A program made the translations under genes and the position numbers. Positions 56,499 to 64,000 of a stretch of DNA of 64,000 nucleotides are shown here, piece by piece (position 1 is the stretch's first letter; each line of letters begins with the position of its first letter). This stretch comes from Acidobacteriota bacterium. Its GTDB lineage: Bacteria > Acidobacteriota > Thermoanaerobaculia > Multivoradales > Multivoraceae. The notes under the pieces were generated by a model. The model saw nothing but the letters and a program-made list of their open reading frames with translations. It ran no database searches and was not told the DNA's origin. Location of the stretch: assembly GCA_003388555.1 (NCBI GenBank), contig QQVD01000020.1, positions 55,769-119,768 of the forward strand, in the 5' to 3' direction.

Positions 56499-56655
56499 CG
56501 ACGTACGATCGGAAGATCCGAGCTCTGGGGGCCTCGCCTGCAGGGCACGCACCCAGAGCCGACCGACGGCGCCCGCCGTCCGGCCACCCGGCAACTCCGT
56601 CGACCCGGAGCCCCGCTCCGCGGCAAAGGGGGCGGCGACAGAGAAGAGACAACCT

Positions 56656-56910
56656 ATGGACAACCAGAGATTCCGCGAAGCCTACATGCGCCTGCAGCGC
56701 CTCGACGAAGGGCAGACCTACAAGCTGCGCGATCGCGGCCGCAGCATCAGCCGCCAGTCGACCGAGCAGCTCGAGGACAAGGTCCAGGAGCTCAGTCGCT
56801 ACACCCTCGAGCTCAAGGAGATCCTGCAGGAGCTCTTCCTGGCGATCGGCACCCCGGCGCGCAAGGCCGCGAGCGACGAGGCAGCGGCGCCGCCGCCCGG
56901 CGACGCCTGA
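56656..56910 (+). CDS. Small coiled-coil protein, function unknown
   Basis: An 84-residue charged protein, MDNQRFREAYMRLQRLDE at the start, with a helical coiled-coil core (TEQLEDKVQELSRYTLELKE) and an alanine/proline-rich tail. A GAGAAGAGA ribosome-site-like stretch precedes the ATG. It has no recognised family. It sits 157 nt beyond the cytochrome gene and converges on dut. Confidence 0.65.
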   Translation: MDNQRFREAYMRLQRLDEGQTYKLRDRGRSISRQSTEQLEDKVQELSRYTLELKEILQELFLAIGTPARKAASDEAAAPPPGDA

Positions 56911-56928
56911 ACGAGCCGGAACGACTCC

Positions 56929-57372
56929 TCAGCGCCCTGTCGATCCGAAGCCACCGCCGTCGCGCCCGGTCTCGGGCAGATCGTCGCCCTCCACCCAGCG
57001 CACCTCGGGCACCGCGGCGACGACCAGCTGTGCGATGCGGTCGCCGCGCACGATGCGCAGCGGCTGACTGCCGAGGTTGATCAGCACGACCCCGACCTCG
57101 CCGCGGTAGTCGCTGTCGATGGTGCCGGGGGCGTTGACCAGCGCCAGGCCCTCGCGTAGGGCGCGGCCGCTGCGCGGTCTGACCTGCAGCTCGTAGCCTT
57201 GCGGCACGGCGACGCGCAGGCCGGTGGGCACCAGCTGCCGCTCTCCGGGCGCCAGCTCGACCTCCTGGTCCACTGCCGCGCAGACGTCCCAGCCGGCGCT
57301 GGAGGCGGTGGCGCGCGACGGCGGCGGCAGGTCCGCGGCGTGGGGCAGGCGGACGAAACGCAGCTCGATCAT
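56929..57372 (-). CDS. dut: dUTP diphosphatase
   Basis: Hydrolyses dUTP to dUMP, keeping uracil out of DNA. The 147-residue trimeric-type enzyme has all five motifs: ASSAGWDVCAA, RPRSGRALREG, NAPGTIDSDYRGEVGV, RGDRIAQLV and the C-terminal GGFGSTGR arm. It starts 28 nt downstream of the last pseudopilin gene. Confidence 0.96.
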   Translation of the reverse strand: MIELRFVRLPHAADLPPPSRATASSAGWDVCAAVDQEVELAPGERQLVPTGLRVAVPQGYELQVRPRSGRALREGLALVNAPGTIDSDYRGEVGVVLINLGSQPLRIVRGDRIAQLVVAAVPEVRWVEGDDLPETGRDGGGFGSTGR

Positions 57373-57400
57373 CGTCCGGTCACACTCCCCGCCGACGCGC

Positions 57401-58297
57401 TCACCGGTTGCGATCGCGCCGGTTGCCGCGGTTCGAGCCGCCGGGCCGGAACGAGGCGGCGTCGAGTCCGCGCTGGCCCTGCTGCGGTCCGCCGCCGCCC
57501 AGCTCGACTCCCTGCCCGCCGGGCTGGTTCTGCTGGATCTTGATGTCGTCGCGGAACGGCTTGCCGATCCACGCGCTGGTGACCCGTGGAGCCGGCTTGT
57601 CGCCGCCGAGGATCGCCGGCACCGGGATCAGATCGGCCTTGAAGTGCCACTGACTGTAGCCATCGGCGTCCATGAAGCGGCGCATCGCCTTGCCCTCCGC
57701 GGCGCTGTAGACGCCGACGATCGGTCCGGTTGTGCGCTGGATCGGCTCGCCGAAGCCGCGGTCCTCGTCCTTGGCCGGTGGGATCGCGACGACGGTGCCG
57801 GCGCCGGCTCCGGGACGACCGGCGTTGCCGGCCGGCGGCCGACCGCCGAACCCGACACCGCGCGGCAGCTCCACCTCTTCTTCGCCCTTCTCGTCGCCCT
57901 GAGGTCCCTGCTGCTGGTTCGGCTGCTGGTTGGGTGCCTGGCCCTGTGGCGCGCCGCCCTGGACCAGCAGGCCCCAGCGGCCACTCTCGCTCATCGGGTC
58001 CTCGTACAGCTTGCGGATCGAGCGCGGCTTCTTCTCGTACAGCTCCTCGAGCGTGATCGGCAGCCGGTTGTTCGCCTTCTGGAAGACGCGGATCGCCTCG
58101 GCGTACTGCAGGCCGCGGTGGATCAGCTCGGCCTCCTTCTCGCGCTGCACGAAGGTCGTCCAGTAGGGCAGCGCGGTCGCCACGGCGATGTTCATGATGG
58201 TGATCACCACCATCAGGAAGGCCAGGGTGTAGCCGTCCTCCGCGCCGACCGGCGGCGCAACGGACCGGGAACCTCTCGCTCGGCTGCTCCTGCTCAC
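57401..58297 (-). CDS. Pseudopilin-like protein with Gly/Pro/Gln-rich tail, no Glu5
   Basis: A 298-residue protein whose N-terminus EDGYTLAFLMVVITIMNIAVATALP resembles a prepilin (cleavage after Gly, about residue 22, then a 22-residue hydrophobic helix), but position 5 of the mature protein is Phe rather than Glu. Residues 50-110 have the pseudopilin pattern (KEAELIHRGLQYAEAIRVFQKANNRLP), then a disordered Gly/Gln/Pro-rich region and a globular end with YSQWHFKADLIPV. Loss of Glu5 is known for the tip pseudopilin GspK, so a tip or modified role is possible. It begins 3 nt after the GspG-like gene. Confidence 0.8.
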   Translation of the reverse strand: MSRSSRARGSRSVAPPVGAEDGYTLAFLMVVITIMNIAVATALPYWTTFVQREKEAELIHRGLQYAEAIRVFQKANNRLPITLEELYEKKPRSIRKLYEDPMSESGRWGLLVQGGAPQGQAPNQQPNQQQGPQGDEKGEEEVELPRGVGFGGRPPAGNAGRPGAGAGTVVAIPPAKDEDRGFGEPIQRTTGPIVGVYSAAEGKAMRRFMDADGYSQWHFKADLIPVPAILGGDKPAPRVTSAWIGKPFRDDIKIQQNQPGGQGVELGGGGPQQGQRGLDAASFRPGGSNRGNRRDRNR

Positions 58298-58300
58298 CGC

Positions 58301-58846
58301 TCAGTACTCCGCGTACGGTTTGCCGTCGTCGTCGACCTCTTCCGATGCCGAGTGCACGTCGACCACCCCGGGCTGTCCGAGGTCCTCGTCGTAGTCGGTC
58401 TCCGCGGCGTCCTCGTCGAACTCCTCGAACACCTCGACCCAGTTCGGCTCGCCGGTCAGCGGATCGTTGGGCACCTTGCGCAGGTAGCCCTCCTCGACCA
58501 GGACGTCGAGCGAGGTCGGGTAGTTGCCCTTGTCGGCGTAGTGCTGGTCGAGCGCGTCGCGCATGGTGCGCAGGTTCGTCGCCAGCGCCGCCTCCTTCGA
58601 GCGCACGAAGGGATTGCGCAGGCCGGGCAGCGCGATCGAGGCGAGGATGCCGATCAGCGCGATGACGATGATCAGCTCGAGCAGGGTGAAGCCGCCCTCG
58701 CCGCGCTGCTCGAGGCGCTGTCGCAGGCGCCGCAGCGGCGGCCGCGCCTCGACCGGCACTCCGGCCTCAGGGGCCTCAGGGGCCGCAGGGGCCGCAAGGC
58801 CCGGGCGGCCCGCCGGCCCGCCTTCGATGCGGTCACCACTCCTCAT
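58301..58846 (-). CDS. GspG-type major pseudopilin
   Basis: A 181-residue protein with an unusually long leader (about 52 residues) before the prepilin site GEGG/FTLLELIIVIALIGILASIALP, which has the standard Glu5. The globular part matches the type II secretion G domain: LRTMRDALDQHYADKGNYPTSLDVLVEEGYL and PNDPLTGEPNW, with acidic calcium-site-like residues and a C-terminal DDDGKPYAEY. The ATG at 58846 overlaps the preceding gene by 14 nt; a GTG about 30 codons in would shorten the leader. It is likely the main subunit of the pseudopilus. Confidence 0.87.
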   Translation of the reverse strand: MRSGDRIEGGPAGRPGLAAPAAPEAPEAGVPVEARPPLRRLRQRLEQRGEGGFTLLELIIVIALIGILASIALPGLRNPFVRSKEAALATNLRTMRDALDQHYADKGNYPTSLDVLVEEGYLRKVPNDPLTGEPNWVEVFEEFDEDAAETDYDEDLGQPGVVDVHSASEEVDDDGKPYAEY

Positions 58847-59354
58847 AGGGCACTCCGTTCAGACCGACCCCCTGGCTCAGCGAGTAGACGTCGAAGACGT
58901 TCTCGCCGCCCCAGGAGGACGAATCCGGGTCGTCTCGGTTGCTGCGCATCCCCCACTCCGCCTCGCCGGTCATCGGGTCCACCGGGATGCGGCGCAGGAA
59001 GCGGATCTGCTTGTCCACCTGACCGACCAGATCGAGCGGCTCGAGCAGCAACTCGAGCTCTTCCGGATAGCCGTCGCTGCCGAGATCGATCGGCAGCAGA
59101 CCGGCGTCGGAGTAGCGCTTGTACTCGTCGATCGCGTTGCGCATGGTGCGCAGGTGGGCGCGCAGCTCCGCCTCCTTGATCCGCTTCTGGGTGAACTTCG
59201 CCACCGGCAGGGTCACCGAGGCGAGCACCAGCAGCACGGTGCACACCATCATCAGCTCGGCCAGGGTGTAGCCGAGCTGGCGCAGGCGCGCGCCGCGCGA
59301 GCGCGGCGACGAGGTCGACGGCGGCGGGCCGGGGATGGGGCGGAGGAGGCTCAT
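58833..59354 (-). CDS. GspG/GspH-like pseudopilin preceded by a repeat array
   Basis: A 173-residue prepilin-like protein: leader of about 28 residues, cleavage in LG/YTLAELMMVCTVLLVLASVTLP with Glu5 present, then the G-domain pattern (RAHLRTMRNAIDEYKRY, VDPMTGEAEWGM) and a C-terminal DVYSLSQGVGLNGVPYEEW. The start codon lies in the last unit of a ten-copy 8-bp repeat, and there is no ordinary ribosome site next to it. It is the first pseudopilin after the secretin gene. Confidence 0.85.
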   Translation of the reverse strand: MSLLRPIPGPPPSTSSPRSRGARLRQLGYTLAELMMVCTVLLVLASVTLPVAKFTQKRIKEAELRAHLRTMRNAIDEYKRYSDAGLLPIDLGSDGYPEELELLLEPLDLVGQVDKQIRFLRRIPVDPMTGEAEWGMRSNRDDPDSSSWGGENVFDVYSLSQGVGLNGVPYEEW

Positions 59355-59430
59355 CGGGTCATCGGGTCATCGGGTCATCGGGTCATCGAGTCATCGAGTC
59401 ATCGAGTCATCGAGTCATCGAGTCATCGGG
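59351..59430 (-). repeat. Ten 8-bp tandem repeats ending in the pseudopilin start codon
   Basis: TCATCGGG x4, TCATCGAG x5 and TCATCGGG x1 lie back to back on the plus strand. Read in the mRNA sense each unit is CYCGATGA, so every copy carries an ATG, and each ATG opens a reading frame of ATG-ACY-CGA-TGA whose stop overlaps the next ATG. The last ATG is the start codon of the pseudopilin gene. Confidence 0.95.
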
Positions 59431-59446
59431 GGTTCGGGTCTCGTGT

Positions 59447-59474
59447 GTTCGGTGTTCGGCGTTCGGTGTTCGGC
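59447..59474. repeat. Four 7-bp tandem repeats
   Basis: GTTCGGT and GTTCGGC alternate for four copies in the same 198-nt gap as the 8-bp array, between the secretin gene and the first pseudopilin gene. Confidence 0.88.
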
Positions 59475-59552
59475 GTTCCCTCGTCAGTGCCTCTGCGCCG
59501 GCTTCGTCCCGGCCACTGCCGGTTGCACGCCGCCGCGCTCCGGCGGCGCCGC

Positions 59553-62156
59553 TCACTCTCCGGGCGGATCGGCGCGTTGCGGGGGAGCGTCCGACGGCCG
59601 CTGCAGCGCCGGCCGGATCTCGACCACCACCCGATCGCTCAGCAGCTCCAGTGCCGGCCCCGGCGCCGCGCCCCCGTCGCGCGCCTCGACCTCGGCGAGC
59701 GAGATCTGCGCCGCGCCGGGAGCGATGGCCTCGAACTCCACCCAGAACACCTCGCCGCCTCCGGCGACGCCGTCGCTGGCGCCGAGGTGGCTGGCGCCGA
59801 GCACCAGGCTGCCGGCGTCCCGTTCGCGGGCCAGCACCTGCACCGAACGACCGGCGGAGAACCACTCACCGGCGCGCACTCCGAGATAACGCAGCCGGGC
59901 AGCGTCGAATTCGATCCGGCCCGGCAGATGGGCGACGCCGTGCACTCCGCGGATCGCGACGGCGACCTCGAAGCGCTCTCCCTGGGTCAGCGTCGCCGGC
60001 CCGTCCGGCGAGGATCCGAGCGCCAGCCAGGCCTGGGCGCCGTGGCCGTCCGGCGGCTCCGGCAGCTCGCCCCGCCACTCGCCGGCGGACGGCCCGGCCG
60101 CGGCCGGCGACTGCGCCATCGCCAGCGCCGCGGCGCCGAGGTTCCAGGCCAGGTGGCCGTCGAGACCGCCGCCACCGGGGCCTGGCAGCCTCGAAGCCTG
60201 GTCTTCTCCGTCCGGCGGCGGCCGGCGTCGGTCGAGCGGATTCGACGGGCGCGAGCTCGGCACCAGCTCGGTGCCAGGGGGCGGTCCCTGCTCCTCCGGC
60301 TCCTCGCCGCCGTCCTGGTCGGGGGAGCGCAGGCCGCGCGGCAGCTGCTCGAGCCGCTCGCGCAGGTCCTCGGCCGAGCTGTCGTCGGGGATCTCCTCGG
60401 TGTCGAAGGGCCCTTCCGCCTCCGACTCGACCCGCGGCGAGCCGCCACGGAAGGTGATGTTCTGCTCGGTGCCGACCCAGATCGGGGTGAGGTCCTCCTC
60501 GGTGATGTCGGCGCGGCGGATGATGTGCGGGGTCAGGGTGAGCACGATGTCGGTGCGCTGGTTCTGCGAGCTCTTCTTCGAGAACAGGCGACCCAGCACC
60601 GGGATCTCGGAGAGGCCGGGGATGCCCTCATCGCTGTTGCTCTCGTCGGAGCGGATCAGGCCGGCGAGGAAGTTGGTCTCGCCGTCCTTGAGCCGGATGT
60701 TGGTCTCGATGTTGCGCGTGCCGATGATCGGCTGGTCGCCGACCGAGCCCGAGATGTTGCTCACCTCGACGCTGATCTCGAGCGACACCTCCTCGTTGTG
60801 GTGCACCCGCGGCTCGATCTCGATCCGGATGCCGACGTCCTGGTACTGGAACGAGGTGATCGGCACCACGTTGCTGCCCACCGTGTTGGCGGTGTTGAAG
60901 CTGGTCACCGGCACCGGCACGCGGTCGCCGATGGTCAGCCGGGCACGCTCGCCCTCGCTGATGCGCAGCTGCGGCTTGGCCAGGGTCTGGGCGTCGGTGC
61001 TCGTCTTGACGAAGTCGAAGAGGAAGTTCGGGATCGTCAGCACCCAGTTGTTGCCGTTGAGGAACTCGAGGTCGGTGAAGCGCAGCGGGATGTCCTCGCC
61101 GCCGGTGTCGAGCTCGACGCCCGCCGAGTAGGCGCTCAGCGAGGCGCCGAGCTCCTGCATCTTGTTGCTGTTGATCTGCAGCAGCTCGACGTCGACCACG
61201 ACCTCGGCCTTCGCCTTGTCGTTGGCGCGGATGATGCGCTCGGCCACCTTCACCTTGTCGGCGGTGTCGCGCAGGATGATCGCGTTGAGCTGCTCGTTCG
61301 ACGCGATCTTGCGCGAGTCGACCAGCGAGCGCAGCATCGTCATCACCTCCTTGACGTCCGAGTTGGACAGGAAGAAGGTCTGGATGATCAGGTCCTCGTA
61401 GGTGCGCCGGTTCTGCGGCGTGTCGGCGACGATGATGATCGAGCGCTCGTCGAGCGTCTTGTAGAAGTGCCCGGCGGTGCGCATCAGGATCTCGAGCGCG
61501 TCCTGCGCCGTCACGTCCTTGAGCTGGATGGCGAGATCCTGGTCGCGCAGCTTGGGGTCGAACAGCACGTTGATGCCGAACGCCTTGCCCAGCGCCAGGT
61601 AGATGCTCTGCAGCGACACCGGCTCGGGGAAGTCGAGGTCGATCGGCTCGGGCGAGCGCGGGTTGAGCACCGGCGGCTGCGCCATCTCACCGCTCTTGCG
61701 GCGCTTCATCTCCTCGATCGAGGCGCGCGTCTGGCCGGTGCGGCGGGCGTCGATCTCCTCGCGCACCTTGCGCAGCTCGGTGACCGCGTACTGGTTCGTC
61801 GGATCGAGCTGCACCGCCTGCTGCAGCTCGACCAGGGCCTGCTGGAAGAGCTCCGCGTCGCGGAACTTCTTGCCCTGCTCGAAGTGCATCACCGAGGCCT
61901 GCAGCTTGGCCCGCATCAGCCCGCTGCGGAAGCGCAGGTCGGCCGGGTCGGAGTTGACCAGCTCGAGGTACTCGAGCACCGCCCGGTCCCAGTCTCCGGT
62001 GGCCTCGGCCACCCGCGCGTCGCGCAGCGAGGTGTAGCCGCTGCAGCCGGCCAGCGCCAGCGCGGCGAGCAGGGTCCCTGCGGCGAGAGCGCGCCCGGCG
62101 CCTGGCGCCCCGGACGATCCAGCGGTGCGCGGCGTGAGGTGTCGTGCTGATCTCAT
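59553..62156 (-). CDS. Secretin (GspD/PilQ family) with C-terminal cohesin domain
   Basis: An 867-residue outer-membrane channel protein. Order: lipoprotein signal ending LALAGC (C38), a tetratricopeptide region (about 45-150), an N0-type domain (IDLDFPEPVSLQSIYLALGKAFGINVLFD, about 165-240), an N1/KH-like domain (FFLSNSDVKEVMTMLRSLV), the secretin barrel (TLAKPQLRISEGERARLTIGDRVPVPV, QYQDVGIRIEIEPRVHHNEEVSLEISVEVS, TNFLAGLIRSDES), a Pro/Asp-rich linker, then a cohesin-like domain (about 719-850, GERFEVAVAIRGVHGVAHLPGRIEFD). The start at 62156 places the signal first. It would form the exit pore of this secretion system. Confidence 0.92.
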   Translation of the reverse strand: MRSARHLTPRTAGSSGAPGAGRALAAGTLLAALALAGCSGYTSLRDARVAEATGDWDRAVLEYLELVNSDPADLRFRSGLMRAKLQASVMHFEQGKKFRDAELFQQALVELQQAVQLDPTNQYAVTELRKVREEIDARRTGQTRASIEEMKRRKSGEMAQPPVLNPRSPEPIDLDFPEPVSLQSIYLALGKAFGINVLFDPKLRDQDLAIQLKDVTAQDALEILMRTAGHFYKTLDERSIIIVADTPQNRRTYEDLIIQTFFLSNSDVKEVMTMLRSLVDSRKIASNEQLNAIILRDTADKVKVAERIIRANDKAKAEVVVDVELLQINSNKMQELGASLSAYSAGVELDTGGEDIPLRFTDLEFLNGNNWVLTIPNFLFDFVKTSTDAQTLAKPQLRISEGERARLTIGDRVPVPVTSFNTANTVGSNVVPITSFQYQDVGIRIEIEPRVHHNEEVSLEISVEVSNISGSVGDQPIIGTRNIETNIRLKDGETNFLAGLIRSDESNSDEGIPGLSEIPVLGRLFSKKSSQNQRTDIVLTLTPHIIRRADITEEDLTPIWVGTEQNITFRGGSPRVESEAEGPFDTEEIPDDSSAEDLRERLEQLPRGLRSPDQDGGEEPEEQGPPPGTELVPSSRPSNPLDRRRPPPDGEDQASRLPGPGGGGLDGHLAWNLGAAALAMAQSPAAAGPSAGEWRGELPEPPDGHGAQAWLALGSSPDGPATLTQGERFEVAVAIRGVHGVAHLPGRIEFDAARLRYLGVRAGEWFSAGRSVQVLARERDAGSLVLGASHLGASDGVAGGGEVFWVEFEAIAPGAAQISLAEVEARDGGAAPGPALELLSDRVVVEIRPALQRPSDAPPQRADPPGE

Positions 62157-62424
62157 TTCCCAGCTTCCCCTGCAAGAACCGAGGTGCGCCGCGCGGCGGA
62201 CCTCCCGATCGTAGATGGAGGGCGGCGAGCCCGCCGAGCACGGTCGGCTCTGGCGCCGACGGCCCCGCTCGTCCCACTCCAGCGTGGGTTTCCTCCGGTG
62301 CGTACGGCGCGAGGCCCGCTCGCGTCGTGGTCGGGCGCCGCCAGGCCGGCTGCGCACCGTATCCGATGTCTCGGCTCGACCCTCACCTCAGCCTCCACCG
62401 TCACCGTCGCCTTCATCGTCACCT

Positions 62425-63000
62425 TCACCGTCCCGACCCCTTCAGCGCCAGACGCTTGGGCGGCGCGTCGGGAAAGCCCTCGAAGGTGAGGTCGACCGAT
62501 TCGAAACCGATCGCGTGGACCCGGAACTTCTTCTTGACCACCTCGCCGCGCAGCGCGTTGATCGTCGTCTCGCCGTCGGCGAAGACGGCGATCTTGCGGT
62601 CTTTGGGACCGAAGCTGCCGAGATACTCGACGTCGATCGGCGGCGGCACCGGTTTGCCGGTGCGCTCCACCGGCGGCGCCACCGGCTCCATCTGGATCGG
62701 CTTCGGCTCCGGCCGCTGCACCACCGGCGGCGGCGGCCGTTCGGGCGCCGGCGGACGGCCGTAGCTCCACGGGTCGCGGCCCGGGGTGAACTCGGCGACC
62801 AGGTGCGACGCGGCGGCGCTCTCGAGCTCGGCGACCTCGGCCTGCAGCACCGCGGAGACGTCCGGCTTGCGGCTGCGGAAGCCGAACGCCTCGCCGGAGC
62901 CGACGCTGGCGATCCACTCGCGCAGACGGGCGCCGCCGAAGGTGACGAGCACGAGCACCAGGGCGGCGAGCAGGATCTGTTGCCGGCGCTGCGGGTTCAC
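62425..63000 (-). CDS. PilP/GspC-like inner-membrane protein
   Basis: A 191-residue protein with one N-terminal membrane segment (about 8-26, ILLAALVLVLVTFGGARL), a proline-rich linker with repeated PPP runs (about 75-125), and a compact beta domain (VEYLGSFGPKDRKIAVFADGETTINALRGEVVKKKFRVHAIGFESVDL), the layout of PilP/GspC proteins that connect the inner-membrane platform to the secretin. It overlaps the preceding gene by ATGA and the secretin gene follows after 268 nt. Confidence 0.78.
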   Translation of the reverse strand: MNPQRRQQILLAALVLVLVTFGGARLREWIASVGSGEAFGFRSRKPDVSAVLQAEVAELESAAASHLVAEFTPGRDPWSYGRPPAPERPPPPVVQRPEPKPIQMEPVAPPVERTGKPVPPPIDVEYLGSFGPKDRKIAVFADGETTINALRGEVVKKKFRVHAIGFESVDLTFEGFPDAPPKRLALKGSGR

Positions 63001-63575
63001 GACTCCGCCTCCGGGTCGAGATCGCGGCCCGAGAAGAGAGTCGACAGCGACAACGAGATGCGCACCTGCTGGTCGCGCGTCTGGTTGACGCCGAGGCGGC
63101 GTAGCACCAGGAAGGAGTCGGAGAGCTCGATGAAGTTGATCAGCCGCCGCAGCGCGTCGTAGCTGCCCTCGACGTCGAAGTTGATCGACCGCTCGTAGAG
63201 CCCGAACTCCTCGATCTCCTGCTCCGGGTAGGACATCGCGTCGGGTCGCAGGCCCGCCCTGACGGCGAGGTCGCGCACCTCGCGCACGATCGCCGTGAAG
63301 CGCTCCTGCTCGGTGGCGAAGGTGTCGTCGTAGAGGTCCTCGATGCCGTCTCGGGCCTGGCGCGCACCGACCACCTTGGCCTCGACCTGCTCGGCGAGGC
63401 GGCTCAGCTCGGCGAGCTCCTCACGCTCGCTCTCGATCTGCGATTCGAGGCCGGTCACCCGGCCCGAGTAGAGGGCACGGTAGGTCGACAGCAGCATCAG
63501 GTTGAGCAGCAGCAGCGCCAGTGGCACGCTCCACGCCCACGGCCGCTCGCGCAGCAGCTCGAGCAGGCGACTCAT
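62997..63575 (-). CDS. PilO/GspM-like inner-membrane protein
   Basis: A 192-residue protein: one membrane segment (about 14-33, WSVPLALLLLNLMLLSTYRAL), a periplasmic coiled coil (about 38-75), and a ferredoxin-like domain typical of PilO (RSINFDVEGSYDALRRLINFIELSDSFLVLRRLGV). PilO pairs with PilN in the alignment complex of type IV pili and type II secretion systems. ATGA overlaps couple it to both neighbours. Confidence 0.85.
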   Translation of the reverse strand: MSRLLELLRERPWAWSVPLALLLLNLMLLSTYRALYSGRVTGLESQIESEREELAELSRLAEQVEAKVVGARQARDGIEDLYDDTFATEQERFTAIVREVRDLAVRAGLRPDAMSYPEQEIEEFGLYERSINFDVEGSYDALRRLINFIELSDSFLVLRRLGVNQTRDQQVRISLSLSTLFSGRDLDPEAES

Positions 63576-64000
63576 CGACCGCCTCCGGTGCCGCTGGCGT
63601 TGTCGACCGGGAAGAGGTCCTCGTCGCCGCCGGGCGAGTCTCCCGGTCCACGCGGCCGCGGCGTCGGTCGCTGCGGCGTCTGGCGACCGTCGTCGGAGCC
63701 GCGTCCACCGGCGGTCGGCGTCTGGGTGCGGCCGTCGCGTCCGCCCGCCGTCGTGCCGCGCGTCGTGCCGGGCATACGACCGTCGGCGCCGCCGGAGCGC
63801 GTCTCGCGCAGGTCGACTCTCTGCGCCGGCGCCACCGCGGTCGGCACCACCGTGCTGCCACGGCCGCTGGCGCCGAGCTCGGAGCCCTGGCTCGAACCCT
63901 CGTCCGGCCCGCCGGCGGATCCCCGGCCGGATGCGCCGCCGGTCCCCAGCGGCTCGGCGGAGCCGGGTGCCGCCGTCTCCACCGCGCCGACCAGCTCGCC
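63572..64000 (-). CDS. C-terminal part of the gene in PilN/GspL position (partial)
   Basis: The reverse strand is open from the window edge to the stop at 63572, showing 142 residues. What is visible is a low-complexity Gly/Ser/Thr/Arg/Pro-rich tail with no domain (it ends in DNASGTGGGR). From gene order, the missing N-terminal part should be PilN/GspL-like; this is inference from context only. It overlaps the PilO-like gene by ATGA. Confidence 0.6.
   Translation of the reverse strand, partial: GELVGAVETAAPGSAEPLGTGGASGRGSAGGPDEGSSQGSELGASGRGSTVVPTAVAPAQRVDLRETRSGGADGRMPGTTRGTTAGGRDGRTQTPTAGGRGSDDGRQTPQRPTPRPRGPGDSPGGDEDLFPVDNASGTGGGR

Overview
This is a GC-rich (roughly 70% by eye) chromosomal window from a Gram-negative bacterium. 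The Gram-negative call rests on a Wza-type export protein, an outer-membrane barrel, a secretin with pseudopilins and a PagL-like lipid A deacylase. The gene order rpmI-rplT-(ZapB-like)-zapA-6S RNA-rny-ymdB, the secretin carrying a cohesin domain, and the codon usage suggest Acidobacteriota (perhaps a Thermoanaerobaculia-like lineage). That placement is inference; Myxococcota or Desulfobacterota-like bacteria are not excluded. Start codons are often GTG or TTG, and 4-nt stop/start overlaps (ATGA, GTGA, TTGA) are common, so genes are tightly coupled.

Layout. 0-3.1 kb (minus): rlmH, a DksA-type zinc finger protein fused to a lysine-rich histone-H1-like tail, and holA (cut by the window edge). 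3.2-4.2 kb (plus): an alpha/beta-hydrolase-fold protein that lacks the catalytic serine. 4.2-8.7 kb (minus): metF-metH, the methyl-folate branch of methionine synthesis. 9.2-33.5 kb: a large exopolysaccharide locus. It has an initiating sugar transferase; a minus-strand operon (VanZ, O-antigen ligase, Cys-type S26-like protein, HprK-like kinase, PqqD-like protein, radical SAM/SPASM enzyme); a fused sulfate adenylyltransferase/APS kinase; a second ligase; and a plus-strand operon (outer-membrane barrel, Wza-type export protein, Wzc-type kinase, CpsB-type phosphatase, repeat protein, third ligase, PF14907-type nucleotidyltransferase, CapD/PglF-type dehydratase). gmd, for GDP-mannose conversion, follows behind a block of tandem repeats.

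34.8-39.7 kb (minus) is housekeeping: ribBA, nadK, tlyA, ispA, a Trm112-like protein and a PagL-like protein. 39.9-40.8 kb (plus) is a GT2 glycosyltransferase. 40.8-45.5 kb (minus) carries ymdB, rny, a well-supported 6S RNA, zapA, a ZapB-like coiled coil, rplT, rpmI and two valine tRNAs. 45.7-49.2 kb (plus) holds threonine deaminase, a CNNM/CorC-type membrane protein and a small membrane protein. 49.3-54.5 kb (minus) holds citrate synthase, queE and aconitase. 54.9-56.9 kb (plus) holds yqgE/algH, a Nudix hydrolase, a cytochrome c lipoprotein and a small coiled-coil protein. 56.9-64 kb (minus) holds dut and a type II secretion/type IV pilus-like operon (PilN-, PilO- and PilP-position proteins, secretin with C-terminal cohesin domain, three pseudopilins), which runs off the right edge.

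The least-described system is the peptide-modification-like module inside the polysaccharide locus: radical SAM/SPASM + PqqD-like + HprK-like kinase + a signal-peptidase-like protein whose nucleophile position is Cys, with a nucleotidyltransferase partner in the facing operon and no visible precursor peptide. A second unusual element is a ten-copy 8-bp repeat directly before a pseudopilin gene. In the mRNA it forms a chain of overlapping three-codon reading frames that runs into the true start codon. Several other gene boundaries hold 7-bp or 13-bp tandem repeats.
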